This document shows, piece after piece, positions 48,695 to 57,649 of a stretch of 64,000 nt of DNA; within the stretch, counting starts at the first letter, position 1; each line of letters begins with the position of its first letter. The position numbers and the translations under genes are program-made. Under the pieces are notes generated by a model. It searched no databases, was not told the DNA's origin, and worked only from the letters and a program-made list of their open reading frames with translations. This stretch comes from Streptomyces venezuelae. Its GTDB lineage: Bacteria; Actinomycetota; Actinomycetes; Streptomycetales; Streptomycetaceae. The DNA lies in NCBI RefSeq assembly GCF_008642315.1, contig NZ_CP029192.1, positions 7,626,001-7,690,000 on the forward strand, in the 5' to 3' direction.

Positions 48695-49330
48695 TCACGG
48701 GCCGAGTGGGGTGCCGGGTTCCGGCTCGGTGCCGTGTTCGAAGGCGTGGCGCAGGCGGAGCAGGCCGCGGCGGGCGTGACTCTTCACCGTGCCCAGGGGC
48801 CAGCCGGTCACGACGGCGATCTGGGGCTGCGTGAGGTCGTGGTAGAACGCCAGGCGCAGGACCTTGCGCTGCGGCGGTGGCAGCCGGGCCAGTTCGTGCT
48901 CCACGAGGACCTGGTCGAGCACGCCCTCCAGGGAGGACGACTCCTGGGGGCGCACCGCGAGCGCCGCGCCCGCCGCGTCGACCAGCGCGGCCCGGCGGCT
49001 GCGCGCGGAGAGGGCGTCGGCGACCTTGCGGCGGGTGATGCCGATGAGCCAGCCGGCCAGGGTGCCGCGCCCGGGGCAGTAGCCGGCCCGCCCGCGCCAG
49101 GCGGCGATGAACACCTGCTGCGTCACGTCCTCGGCCTCCCGCGCGTCCCCGAGCGAACGCCGGGCGACGCAGTGCACCAGCGCCGACCACCGCTCGTGGA
49201 CCACGGCGAGGCAGGCCTCGTCCCCCGCCACGAAGCCGGTGGCCAGCTCCTCCTCGTCGCCGCCCGACGCGCGGCCCGGCTGAGGGACGGGAACGCTCTC
49301 GGTGATCGGGGCCGGTCGACTGGCGATCAT
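48695..49330 (-). CDS. litS: ECF sigma factor, LitS type
   Basis: This 211-residue ECF sigma factor has sigma-2 at about residues 45-110 (EDVTQQVFIAAWRGR, GTLAGWLIGITRRKVAD) and sigma-4 at about 145-195 (LPPPQRKVLRLAFYHDLTQP, GWPLGTVKSHARRGLLRLR). AAGGAG nine bases before ATG 49330 fixes the start; the longer frame from 49531 runs into the divergent litR gene. In S. coelicolor the LitS sigma factor is transcribed under LitR control and drives the carotenoid genes in light. The same neighbourhood (divergent MerR/B12 gene, crtYTU, crtEIBV) is seen here, so the name is well supported by context. No anti-sigma gene is adjacent. Confidence 0.85.
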   Translation of the reverse strand: MIASRPAPITESVPVPQPGRASGGDEEELATGFVAGDEACLAVVHERWSALVHCVARRSLGDAREAEDVTQQVFIAAWRGRAGYCPGRGTLAGWLIGITRRKVADALSARSRRAALVDAAGAALAVRPQESSSLEGVLDQVLVEHELARLPPPQRKVLRLAFYHDLTQPQIAVVTGWPLGTVKSHARRGLLRLRHAFEHGTEPEPGTPLGP

Positions 49331-49470
49331 GTGCGGCTGCTCCTTCTGCCGGGGCGGCCGCTTCTTCCGTCCCGGGGTGGTCCGTGGCGGGCGGGCGGCC
49401 TGGCGCCGATCCTTCGCGCGGTCGGACGGATGGGCAACGTGCATCGATTCTGCGTCGTATTTTGGAGGGC

Positions 49471-50433
49471 ATGAACGATTCAGCGGCCGCGCTGACCTCG
49501 GGAGCCGTCGCCCGGCGCCTGGGCGTCTCACCGACCACCCTGCGCAGCTGGGACCGCCGCTACGGCCTGGGCCCCGCCGCCCGCACGCGGGGACGCCACC
49601 GCCGGTGGACGCCCGAGGACATCGCCGTGCTGGAACACATGTGCAGGCTCACGGCCAGCGGCGTCCCGCCCGGTGAGGCGGCGCGCCTCGCGTCGCGGGG
49701 CGAGGCGTCCCGGGCGGACCCGGCGACCGGGGAGCCCGACGCGCCGTCCACCCGACGCCGCGACGCCAGCACCGTCCTGCCCCTCGGCGACGTGCGCCAG
49801 GAGTGCCGGGGCCTCGCCCGCGCCGCGGTCCGCCTCGACGCGCAGGAGATGCGGAGCAGGCTCGACTCGCTGGTCGGCGAGCACGGCCTCGTACCCGTGT
49901 GGGAAGAGGTCATGGTGCCCACCCTGCGAGCGGTGGGACGCAAGTGGGAGCTGTCCGATGACCGGTACGTGGAGGTCGAACACCTCCTGTCCTGGCACGT
50001 CTCGACCGCCCTGCGCAGCGCCCCGCTGCTCCGCCCGCGCACCGCACCGCTCCTCGACACCTCCCCGGTCCTGCTCGCCTGCATGCCGGACGAGCAGCAC
50101 ACCCTGCCCCTGGAAGCACTCGACGCAGCCCTCGGCGAGAACGGCGTCCCCACCCTCATGCTGGGCGCCGCCGTACCCCTGGAGGCACTCGTCGCCGCCG
50201 TGCGGCGCACAGGACCCTCGGCCGTCGTGCTGTGGTCGCAGGCCCGCTCCACGGCGGGCGAGGCGGTCGCGCGCCGCGTGGCGGCGATGGAGTGGGGGCC
50301 CGCGGGCGCCCGCAAGCGCGCCCGCGTCCTGCCGTCCGGACCGGGCTGGGGGCGGTCCGCGCCCAGCGGGCTCGCCCGCTGCGGCAGCCTCCGCGACGCC
50401 GTCGCTCTGCTGAGCACACCGCACCCGGGGTAG
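49471..50433 (+). CDS. litR: LitR/CarH-type MerR regulator with B12-binding light-sensor domain
   Basis: This is a 320-residue protein. Residues 8-75 form a MerR helix-turn-helix (SGAVARRLGVSPTTLRSWDR). Residues about 105-185 form the four-helix bundle that caps adenosylcobalamin, with VMVPTLRAVGRKW (Trp159) and EVEH (Glu170, His171). Residues 190-290 form a B12-binding Rossmann domain, with CMPDEQHTLPLEAL supplying the candidate lower ligand His210. This is the domain order of LitR/CarH photoreceptors, which leave DNA when light breaks the cobalt-carbon bond. GGAGGG is only about two bases from ATG 49471, an unusually short spacing. It is divergent from litS (140-bp gap) and upstream of crtY, so light control of both is likely. 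Confidence 0.87.
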   Translation: MNDSAAALTSGAVARRLGVSPTTLRSWDRRYGLGPAARTRGRHRRWTPEDIAVLEHMCRLTASGVPPGEAARLASRGEASRADPATGEPDAPSTRRRDASTVLPLGDVRQECRGLARAAVRLDAQEMRSRLDSLVGEHGLVPVWEEVMVPTLRAVGRKWELSDDRYVEVEHLLSWHVSTALRSAPLLRPRTAPLLDTSPVLLACMPDEQHTLPLEALDAALGENGVPTLMLGAAVPLEALVAAVRRTGPSAVVLWSQARSTAGEAVARRVAAMEWGPAGARKRARVLPSGPGWGRSAPSGLARCGSLRDAVALLSTPHPG

Positions 50434-50510
50434 GAGAGCCGACGCGCCACCCGTCCGCGGCGATTCGCGCCCGGTCGGTGCATCCAAGTGGCGGCCCCGT
50501 GCGGAATGCT

Positions 50511-50538
50511 GGGCATGGGCATGGGCATGGGCATGGGC
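50511..50538 (+). repeat. Hexanucleotide tandem repeat before crtY
   Basis: GGGCAT is repeated four times (50511-50534) plus GGGC, ending 21 bp before the chosen crtY start. In the crtY frame it encodes alternating Met and Gly, so each unit also supplies an in-frame ATG. Changes in copy number would keep the frame. Confidence 0.85.
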
Positions 50539-50559
50539 GGACGACCGGCGAGGGGCTTC

Positions 50560-51810
50560 ATGCAGGACGCGGACATCGCCATCGTGGGGGCCGGCGCGGC
50601 GGGCCTGTCGCTCGCCTACCGGCTGGCCGTCGACCGCCCCGGCGACCCGATGCCGTCGGTGGTCCTGATCGACGCCCCCGCCGGTCCCCTGAAGCCCGCC
50701 GAGCGCACCTGGTGCTTCTGGGAGGAGCCGGACGGCGAGTTCGACGCCGCCCTGACCGCCGTCTGGGACACCCTGCGTATCCGCGCCCCGGACGGCACCG
50801 CCGTCGCCGCCTCACCCGCCCCCCTGCGCTACAAGATGCTGCGTTCCGGCGACTTCGAGACCCTCGTCGGTGACCGCCTCGCCGACGAGTCGAACGTGGC
50901 GCGCCTCGAAGCCGCGGTCGAGGAGATCCGCGACCTCGGCGACGGCGCCGAGGTCCGCACACGCACACCCGGCGGTCGCCCCCTGTCGCTGCACGCCCGG
51001 TGGGTGTTCGACTCGCGCCCGCCGGGCGTCCTGCCGCCGGGCCGCACCACCCTGCTGCAGCACTTCCGCGGCTGGTTCGTCACGACCGACCGGCCCGCCT
51101 TCGACCCGCTGGTCGCGGACCTGATGGACTTCCGCACCCCCCAGCCCCCGCACGGCCTGTCCTTCGCCTACGTGCTGCCCACCGGCCCCCACCAAGCCCT
51201 GGTCGAGTACACGGAGTTCTCCCGCGAGGTCATCGACGACCAGGCGTACGACCGGGCACTGACCCGGTACCTGACGGACCAACTGGCCCTCGGCGCCCAC
51301 GAGGTCGTCCGCGTGGAGCACGGCGTGATCCCCATGACCGACGCGCGCTTCCCGCGACGCGCGGGCCGCTCCGTCTTCCGTATCGGCACCGCGGGCGGCG
51401 CGACCCGCCCCTCGACCGGGTACACCTTCGCCGCCGTCCAGCGACAGACACGCGCCATCGCCGCCGCCTACCACCGCGGCCGCACCCCGCAGCCGCCGCC
51501 CGCGCACTCGGCGCGGTCACGGGCGATGGACGCCGTACTGCTGCGGGCCCTGGACACCGGCCGGGTGAGCGGCGCGTCGTTCTTCACCCGCCTCTTCCGT
51601 GAAATCCCCATGGAGCGGCTGCTCCGCTTCCTCGACGGCCGCACCGGCATCCGCGAGGACCTGACGATCGGGCTGCACACCCCCGTCGCCCCCATGCTGC
51701 GCACGGCGGCCGAACTGCCCCGACTGCCCAAGCACCGGGCCCACGCCCCCTCTTCCACCCCCACCCCCACCCCGCGGCCGGGACACCCGGCCGAACGGAA
51801 AGAGAACTGA
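50560..51810 (+). CDS. crtY: Lycopene beta-cyclase
   Basis: This 416-residue FAD-dependent lycopene cyclase (CrtY/CrtL family) closes beta-ionone rings on lycopene. The N-terminal dinucleotide fold DIAIVGAGAAGLSLAYRL, the conserved TWCFWEEPDG, and the late GTAGGATRPSTGYTFAAVQRQ support this. ATG 50560 has GAGGGG four bases upstream. The frame is open from 50488, and several ATGs within the hexanucleotide repeat could add up to 24 residues. It is first in crtY-crtT-crtU, downstream of litR on the same strand. Confidence 0.93.
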   Translation: MQDADIAIVGAGAAGLSLAYRLAVDRPGDPMPSVVLIDAPAGPLKPAERTWCFWEEPDGEFDAALTAVWDTLRIRAPDGTAVAASPAPLRYKMLRSGDFETLVGDRLADESNVARLEAAVEEIRDLGDGAEVRTRTPGGRPLSLHARWVFDSRPPGVLPPGRTTLLQHFRGWFVTTDRPAFDPLVADLMDFRTPQPPHGLSFAYVLPTGPHQALVEYTEFSREVIDDQAYDRALTRYLTDQLALGAHEVVRVEHGVIPMTDARFPRRAGRSVFRIGTAGGATRPSTGYTFAAVQRQTRAIAAAYHRGRTPQPPPAHSARSRAMDAVLLRALDTGRVSGASFFTRLFREIPMERLLRFLDGRTGIREDLTIGLHTPVAPMLRTAAELPRLPKHRAHAPSSTPTPTPRPGHPAERKEN

Positions 51811-51811
51811 G

Positions 51812-52540
51812 ATGACCGTGCTGCGCGACGACACCCTGTCCGCCGCGTTCGACCACGCCGCCCGCACCTACGACCGGCTGGTCGCGGCCAACCCCGGCTA
51901 CCACGCGCACCTCCGCCGCTCCGCCCGACGGCTGCGGCTGCCGAACGGCGGCGCCGGGCTGCGCCTGCTCGACCTCGGCTGCGGCACCGGCGCCTCCACC
52001 GCGGCGCTGCGCAGCGCCGCGCCACTGGCCGAGATCGTCGCGGTCGACGCGTCGGCGGGCATGCTGGAGCGCGCCGCGGCCAAACCCTGGCCGCCCTCCG
52101 TGACGTTTGTGCACGCCCCCGCCGAACGGCTCGAACAGGCGGGGGTGGAGGGACCCTTCGACGCGGTCTTCGCCGCCTACCTCTTCCGCAACCTCGCCGA
52201 CCCGGACGCCGTACTCGCCGCGGTCCGCGCGCTGCTCGCCCCGCACGGCCGTCTCGCCGTGCACGAGTACACGCTCAGCGGCCGCCTGACGGACCGTCTG
52301 GTGTGGACGGCCGTCTGCAAGGCGGTGGTGCAGCCCGCAGGCACCCTCTCCGGTGATGGCGCCCTCTACCGGCACCTGTTCCGCAGCGTGTCCGGCTTCG
52401 ACACCGCCGACGCGTTCGCGGCACGCACCCGCAAAGCCGGCTTCGGCCGCGTACGCGTCCTGCCGATGCCCGGCTGGCAGACCGGCATCGTGCACACCGT
52501 CCTTGCCGCGGCCGACGGCTCCGACGGGGCCGCCCGATGA
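51812..52540 (+). CDS. crtT: SAM-dependent methyltransferase of the carotenoid cluster
   Basis: This 242-residue class I methyltransferase (UbiE/MenG-like) has a SAM-binding motif LLDLGCGTGASTAAL, an acidic residue at the end of beta-2 (EIVAVDAS), and the motif YLFRNLADPDAVL. It starts one base after the crtY stop (ATG 51812) and overlaps crtU by 4 bp (ATGA). It corresponds in position to crtT of the known Streptomyces crtYTU operon, whose exact methylation target has not been clear to me. It could methylate a carotenoid end product or a quinone. Confidence 0.85.
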   Translation: MTVLRDDTLSAAFDHAARTYDRLVAANPGYHAHLRRSARRLRLPNGGAGLRLLDLGCGTGASTAALRSAAPLAEIVAVDASAGMLERAAAKPWPPSVTFVHAPAERLEQAGVEGPFDAVFAAYLFRNLADPDAVLAAVRALLAPHGRLAVHEYTLSGRLTDRLVWTAVCKAVVQPAGTLSGDGALYRHLFRSVSGFDTADAFAARTRKAGFGRVRVLPMPGWQTGIVHTVLAAADGSDGAAR

Positions 52541-54105
52541 ACCTGAACGGCACGGAACAGCCGTACGCGACGCCGCGGCGCGGCCGCGACCGCCGCGCCC
52601 GGGTGTGGCACGCGCCGGCCGGGCTCGCCCGCGTGCCGACGGGCGAGACGCGCACGACGGCCGTCGTGGGCGGCGGCCTCGCCGGTCTCGCCGCCGCCAC
52701 GGCGCTCGCCGAACGCGGCGTCCACGTCACCCTGTACGAACGCGAGTACCAGCTCGGGGGCCGCCTCGCGGGCTGGCCCATCGAGCTCGCCGACGGCTCC
52801 ACGGCGACCATGACCCGCGGCTTCCACGCGTTCTTCCGCCAGTACTACAACCTGCGCGGACTGCTGCGCCGGGTCGACCCGGGACTGACCTCGCTGACCG
52901 GCCTGCCCGACTATCCGCTGCGGCACAGCGCGGGGTTCCGGGACAGCTTCGCGAAGGTGCCGCGCACCCCGCCGTGGAGCGCCCTCGGCTTCGCCGCGCT
53001 GAGCCCCACGTTCGGCGGCCGCGACCTGGCCCGGCTGAACCCGCGCGCCGCCCTGCCCCTGATGGACGTACGCGTCCCCGAGACCTACCGGCAGCTCGAC
53101 GGCACCAGCGCACACGAGCTCCTCGAACGCATCCGGTTCCCCGAAGCCGCCCACCACCTGGCCTTCGAGGTGTTCTCCCGCAGCTTCTTCGCCGATCCGC
53201 GACTGCTGTCTGCCGCCGAACTCGCCCTCATGTTCCACATCTACTTCCTCGGCTCCAGCGAGGGCCTGCTCTTCGACGTACCGCAGGAACCTTTCCCGAC
53301 GGCCTTCTGGGAACCGCTGGCCGCCTACCTCACCGGCCACGGCGTCGACATCCGCACCGGGCAGGCGGTGCAGAGCGTGCAGCCGGTGCCGGGCGGCGGG
53401 TTCCGCGTCACCACCGAGGACGGCGGCGCACAGCACGACACCGTGGTGCTCGCCCTCGACACGACCGGCCTGCAGCACGTCGTCGCCCGCTCGCCCCGGC
53501 TCGCCGACCGCCAGTGGCGCGAGCGGATCATGCGGCTGCGCACCGCCCCGCCCTTCCTCGTCTCCCGTCTCTGGCTCGACCGTCCGGTGGCCGCCGACCG
53601 CCCGGGGTTCATGGGCACCAGTGGATACGGGCCGTTGGACAACGTGAGCGTGCTCGAACGGTGGGAGGGCGAGGCGCTGCGCTGGGTCGCGCGCACCGGC
53701 GGCTCGGTCGTCGAACTCCACGCGTACGCGGTGGATCCCGGCGCCGACCGGACGGCGGAACAGGAACGCCTGCGGGTGCAGTTGCAACGCGTCTACCCCG
53801 AGACGCGCGACGCCAAGATCGTGGACGAGCGGCACGAATGGCGCGCCGACTGCCCGCTGTTCGCGGTGGGCGGCTACGAGGACCGGCCCACCGTGCACAC
53901 CGCGGACCCGGCCCTGACCGTCGCGGGCGACCTCGTACGGACCGATCTGCCGGCCGCCCTGATGGAGCGTGCCGTGACCACGGGATTCCTCGCGGCGAAC
54001 GCACTGCTCGAACGCTGGGGACTGCGGGGCCAGACACTGTGGTCGGTCCCGGACCGGGGGCGGGTGGGGGTGCTGCGGGCACTCAACCGGCTGCTCGGCA
54101 CGTGA
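52537..54105 (+). CDS. crtU: Carotene desaturase/methyltransferase (isorenieratene synthase)
   Basis: This 522-residue FAD-dependent enzyme desaturates and rearranges beta-carotene rings into aromatic rings, giving isorenieratene. The FAD-binding motif is TTAVVGGGLAGLAAATALAE (residues about 40-60), followed by YEREYQLGGRLAGWP and the substrate-channel segment RGFHAFFRQYYNLRGLLRR, which is typical of CrtU. It overlaps crtT by 4 bp and ends 18 bp from the converging crtV. It is probably the step that sets the final chromophore of the pathway. Confidence 0.93.
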   Translation: MNLNGTEQPYATPRRGRDRRARVWHAPAGLARVPTGETRTTAVVGGGLAGLAAATALAERGVHVTLYEREYQLGGRLAGWPIELADGSTATMTRGFHAFFRQYYNLRGLLRRVDPGLTSLTGLPDYPLRHSAGFRDSFAKVPRTPPWSALGFAALSPTFGGRDLARLNPRAALPLMDVRVPETYRQLDGTSAHELLERIRFPEAAHHLAFEVFSRSFFADPRLLSAAELALMFHIYFLGSSEGLLFDVPQEPFPTAFWEPLAAYLTGHGVDIRTGQAVQSVQPVPGGGFRVTTEDGGAQHDTVVLALDTTGLQHVVARSPRLADRQWRERIMRLRTAPPFLVSRLWLDRPVAADRPGFMGTSGYGPLDNVSVLERWEGEALRWVARTGGSVVELHAYAVDPGADRTAEQERLRVQLQRVYPETRDAKIVDERHEWRADCPLFAVGGYEDRPTVHTADPALTVAGDLVRTDLPAALMERAVTTGFLAANALLERWGLRGQTLWSVPDRGRVGVLRALNRLLGT

Positions 54106-54123
54106 GCCGGAGCCGTGTGCGGT

Positions 54124-55140
54124 TCAGCCCGGGAAGCGGCCCGCGCTGCGCAGGGCCCAGCGGCGTTCCGCGTACGCCAGGTCGTCGCGCCACAGCCGGG
54201 CCGCCGCCGCCCTCATGAGCGGCCGCAGCGCGGGCGCGGCGGCCCTGGCGGCGACGAAACCGGGCCGCCCGGACGTGGCGATCACCGCCTCGACGACCGC
54301 GGTACGAGGATTCCCCGCCCGGTCCGTGCCCAGGGGCGTCGCATGGGTCTCCACCACGGAACCCTCGCCCTCGCCTTCCGTGATGTGCATGACGACGGTG
54401 CGGGGCTCGGGAGCGGTGAAGACCGCCCGCACCGGCACGACCGCGCGTCCCGCCACCTTGAACGACACGTCGACGGTGAACGCGTCCCGCTGCGGGTCGT
54501 CCCCGGCATCTGTGCCGTCCTCCTCGACGGGGGCCACCGTCAGGTCGACGAACGAGTACGGGTGGAACCACGCGCCGTGCCAGGGGTCGAGCCGGTTGGC
54601 GACCACGTCCTCGGGTTCGCAGCGCCCCGCCACCGTCAGCACGGCCGCCACGCTCCGCGCCGGATCGGGGCGCCAGGGCAACACCGGCCGATCCAGCGGC
54701 GGTTCGCCGCCCATGTCGTCGAGCCTGACCCAGAGCAGCACGCCGTCGTCGAAGGCCGGGTAAGGACTCCAGCCCGCGAACGGCGTCCCGTCCAGCGACA
54801 TGCCGTGCCAGTGACAGATCAGCGTCCCGCAGCGCACCGGACTGTCCTTGAGCGGGGCGCCCAGATGCGGACAGGCGCCGGGCCCCGCCCGCAGCGCCCC
54901 CTCGGCGTCGCGCCACAGGACGATCTCCCGCCCCGCCACCGTGCGGCCCAGCGGGCGGTCGTCCCCGAGCTGCCGCGTCGCGCCCACCACGTACCAGTTG
55001 CCGGACGGGCGGCCCTGGGCACGTTTCAGCGCGGCGGCGATCACGGCGGGCCGGGCCTCGCGCCAGGTCGGACGCTGGTCCTCCCAGGCGACGGGCCCGC
55101 GGCGCAGCCGCAAGGGGTAGCGGTTCGAACCGCGGCTCAT
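54124..55140 (-). CDS. crtV: Rieske non-heme iron oxygenase-like protein in the crtV position
   Basis: This is a 338-residue protein. The Rieske [2Fe-2S] motif is complete: Cys90-x-His92 and Cys109-x2-His112 (CPHLG, then CHWHG). A mononuclear-iron-type motif Asp185-x2-His188-x4-His193 (DPWHGAWFH) follows, as in Rieske oxygenases. The C-terminal half (about 200-310) looks like a START/ligand-binding domain. It overlaps crtB by 4 bp and is last in crtEIBV. From memory, crtV of S. griseus was first described as a methylesterase; nothing in this sequence resembles an esterase (no GxSxG). Oxidation of a carotenoid is the natural inference, but the partner reductase is not in the cluster. Confidence 0.85.
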   Translation of the reverse strand: MSRGSNRYPLRLRRGPVAWEDQRPTWREARPAVIAAALKRAQGRPSGNWYVVGATRQLGDDRPLGRTVAGREIVLWRDAEGALRAGPGACPHLGAPLKDSPVRCGTLICHWHGMSLDGTPFAGWSPYPAFDDGVLLWVRLDDMGGEPPLDRPVLPWRPDPARSVAAVLTVAGRCEPEDVVANRLDPWHGAWFHPYSFVDLTVAPVEEDGTDAGDDPQRDAFTVDVSFKVAGRAVVPVRAVFTAPEPRTVVMHITEGEGEGSVVETHATPLGTDRAGNPRTAVVEAVIATSGRPGFVAARAAAPALRPLMRAAAARLWRDDLAYAERRWALRSAGRFPG

Positions 55141-56168
55141 ACCGGCTCCTTCCTGGAGTGCGGGGTGTACGTGCCGTGGTGCGGGGCCGGGTCTTCGGAC
55201 GGGGCGGGCGGCGGCAGCGCGGGAGCTCCGGCCGGCCGGTGCCGCAGGCGGGCGGCGGCCACCCGGACCAGGCCGTCGCAGGCGACCGCGGCGCGGCGGC
55301 GGCGGGAGACGGCCGCCCGCCGGTGCAGTACGGCGTAGCCGCCGTCGGCGATCGCGTCCAGGATCGCCCCGTACAGCACGAAGGCCGTGCGGATGCAGGG
55401 GCGTGCGACGGGATCGAGCATGGCGAGGCCCGGGGCCGCGGTGGCGTAGACGCCGCGGGTGAAGGCGGCGGCCTCCTTCAGCGCCGCGGTGATCCTGGGG
55501 TCCCCGCGCCCCGTGGTGCGGCTCCAGTGCAGCAGCGCACGGTCGACGCCGTGTGCGCCGAGGAGTTCCTGGGGGAGATAGATCCGGCCGCGGTCCAGGT
55601 CCTCGCCCACGTCCCGCAGGAAGTTGGTGAGCTGGAAGGCGACCCCGAGGGCGGCGGCGTGCGGGGCGGCCTCGGCGCGGGGGACGACGGTGCCGAGCAC
55701 GGGCAGCATCTGCAGGCCGATGACGGCGGCGGAGCCGTGCATGTACCGCTCCAGATCGCCGTACGTGGGGTACTCCGTCACCTCCAGGTCCTGGCGCATG
55801 GACGTCATGAAGTCGCTGAAGTGCAGCGGGTCGATGGCGTACCTGCGGGCGGTGTCGGCCAGTGCCGTCACGACGGGTTCGCCGCTCTCCCCGGTCCGCA
55901 GCCCTCGGTCGAGCTGCGCCTGGAGCCGCCGCAGCGCCAGGGAGCGTTCGGCGGGCGCGGTGGTGACCTCCAGGTCGTCGACGATGTCGTCGGCCCACCG
56001 CGCGAAGCCGTACAGGGCGTGCACGGCCGGCCGCCGTTCGACCGGCAGCAGCCGGGTGGCGAGAAAGTACGTCTTGCCGTGGCGGGCGTTGAGGCGTCGG
56101 CAGTGGCCGTAGGCGGCGCGCAGCGCGGGGTCGGTGATCGCCGCCGCGTCCAGCTCGCGGGCGCTCAT
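55137..56168 (-). CDS. crtB: Phytoene synthase
   Basis: This 343-residue squalene/phytoene synthase family enzyme condenses two geranylgeranyl diphosphates into phytoene. The first aspartate-rich motif is [11 protein letters not shown] and the second is [21 protein letters not shown]; both bind Mg-diphosphate. GGGAGG precedes ATG 56168, which overlaps the crtI stop (ATGA). It has a basic, Pro-rich C-terminal tail (about 290-343). It is part of the tightly overlapped crtE-I-B-V operon. Confidence 0.96.
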   Translation of the reverse strand: MSARELDAAAITDPALRAAYGHCRRLNARHGKTYFLATRLLPVERRPAVHALYGFARWADDIVDDLEVTTAPAERSLALRRLQAQLDRGLRTGESGEPVVTALADTARRYAIDPLHFSDFMTSMRQDLEVTEYPTYGDLERYMHGSAAVIGLQMLPVLGTVVPRAEAAPHAAALGVAFQLTNFLRDVGEDLDRGRIYLPQELLGAHGVDRALLHWSRTTGRGDPRITAALKEAAAFTRGVYATAAPGLAMLDPVARPCIRTAFVLYGAILDAIADGGYAVLHRRAAVSRRRRAAVACDGLVRVAAARLRHRPAGAPALPPPAPSEDPAPHHGTYTPHSRKEPV

Positions 56169-57649
56169 CGGGTCCTCCCCGTGACGCGCGCGGCGGCCAG
56201 CTTGCCGGAGATCAGGACCGTGGGCACGCCCACACCGGGCGTGGTGCCGCAGCCCGCGAGGACCGCGTTGTCCGTGCCCCGCACGAGGTTGCGGGGCCGG
56301 AAGGGGCCGGTCTGCGGGAAGGTGTGGGCGGCGGAGAACGGGGTGCCCGCCGCGTGTCCGTGGGCGGTCCAGTCCGCGGGGGTCACCATGCACTCCTCTT
56401 CGATCGCCGCCCCGATGCCGGCGAGCCCGCGCCGCTCGAGTTCGGCGAGGAGGGTGTCGCGGTAGCGGGGCGCGAGGTCGGTCCAGTCCCGGGCGGCGGG
56501 GCCGATGTCGGTGTTCGGGCAGGGGGCGAGGACGTAGTGCAGGTGGCGGCCGTGGGGTGCGAGCGAGGGGTCGGTGGCCGTCGGCCGGGTGATGAGCAGG
56601 GACGGGTCGGACATGAGCTTCCCGGTGCCGGTCAGTTCGTCGAAGGTCTGCTTCCAGGCCGACCCGAAGGAGATCGTGTGGTGGGCCAACTGGGGCCAGG
56701 TGCGGTCGGTGCCGAGGTGCAGGACCACCGCGGACGGCGAGTGCCGCAGCGGCCTCGGGCGGCGCGGGGCGCGGCCCAGGAGCCCGTACGCGACGGGAAG
56801 GTCAGGGGTGAGGATCACCGCGTCGCAGGGGATGCGGCCCCGGTCGGTGACGACGGCCGTGATCCTGGACCCCGACCGCTCAAGGCGCTGGACCGTGTGC
56901 CCGTACCGGACGTCGGCGCCCGCGTCCTCGGCGGCGGCCGCCATGGCGCGCGGCACGGCGTGCATGCCGCCGCGCGGGAAGTGGACCCCGGCGACGGTGT
57001 CCATGTAGGCGATGACCGCATAGGCGGCGAGGGCGCGGGCCGGCGGCACGCCCGCGTACAGCGCCTGGAACGAGAAGACCCGCCGCAGCCGTTCGTCGGA
57101 GATGAACGAGGCGATGCGCGCGTCCAGTCGGCCGAAGCCGCCGAGAGCGGCGAGCCGGGCCAGATCGGGGGTCAGGAGTTCCAGCGGCGAGTCGAAGTTG
57201 GTGTCGATGAAGCGGCGCATCTGGAGCTCGTAGAGCCGCGTGAGCCAGGCGCGCAGCCGCCGGTACCCCACGGCCTGCCGGGCGCCGGCGAACCGTTCGA
57301 TCTCGGCTTCCATGGCCTCGGGCGCGGTGTGCACGTCCAGGGAGGCGCCGTCGGCGAACCGGGCGCGGTAGGCGGGGTGCAGCGGCACGAGGTCGAGGCG
57401 GCCGCGGAGGGTCTCGCCGACCGCGGCGAAGGCGTCCTCGACGAGTTCGGGCATGGTCAGGACGGTGGGGCCGGTGTCGATCCGGTAGCCCCCGCGTTCC
57501 ATGAGCCCGGCCCGGCCGCCCGGATGGCCGGCCCGTTCGACGAGCGTGACCGCGCGGCCGGAGCCCAGCAGATGCAGGGCGGCGGACAGGCCCGCGAGCC
57601 CGGCGCCCACGATCACGACATGGTCGGTCCGGCCAGGAATGGTCCTCAT
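56165..57649 (-). CDS. crtI: Phytoene desaturase
   Basis: This 494-residue FAD enzyme of the CrtI type introduces four double bonds into phytoene to make lycopene. The N-terminal motif [37 protein letters not shown], and the C-terminal signature ([17 protein letters not shown], with [12 protein letters not shown] before it) match bacterial-type desaturases. ATG 57649 overlaps the crtE stop (ATGA) and its own stop overlaps crtB. No oxidase partner is present. Confidence 0.96.
   Translation of the reverse strand: MRTIPGRTDHVVIVGAGLAGLSAALHLLGSGRAVTLVERAGHPGGRAGLMERGGYRIDTGPTVLTMPELVEDAFAAVGETLRGRLDLVPLHPAYRARFADGASLDVHTAPEAMEAEIERFAGARQAVGYRRLRAWLTRLYELQMRRFIDTNFDSPLELLTPDLARLAALGGFGRLDARIASFISDERLRRVFSFQALYAGVPPARALAAYAVIAYMDTVAGVHFPRGGMHAVPRAMAAAAEDAGADVRYGHTVQRLERSGSRITAVVTDRGRIPCDAVILTPDLPVAYGLLGRAPRRPRPLRHSPSAVVLHLGTDRTWPQLAHHTISFGSAWKQTFDELTGTGKLMSDPSLLITRPTATDPSLAPHGRHLHYVLAPCPNTDIGPAARDWTDLAPRYRDTLLAELERRGLAGIGAAIEEECMVTPADWTAHGHAAGTPFSAAHTFPQTGPFRPRNLVRGTDNAVLAGCGTTPGVGVPTVLISGKLAAARVTGRTR

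Noticed and set aside
50511..50538. GGGCAT array as a CRISPR-like or origin repeat
   Set aside because: The unit is only six bases with no spacers; it is a simple microsatellite.
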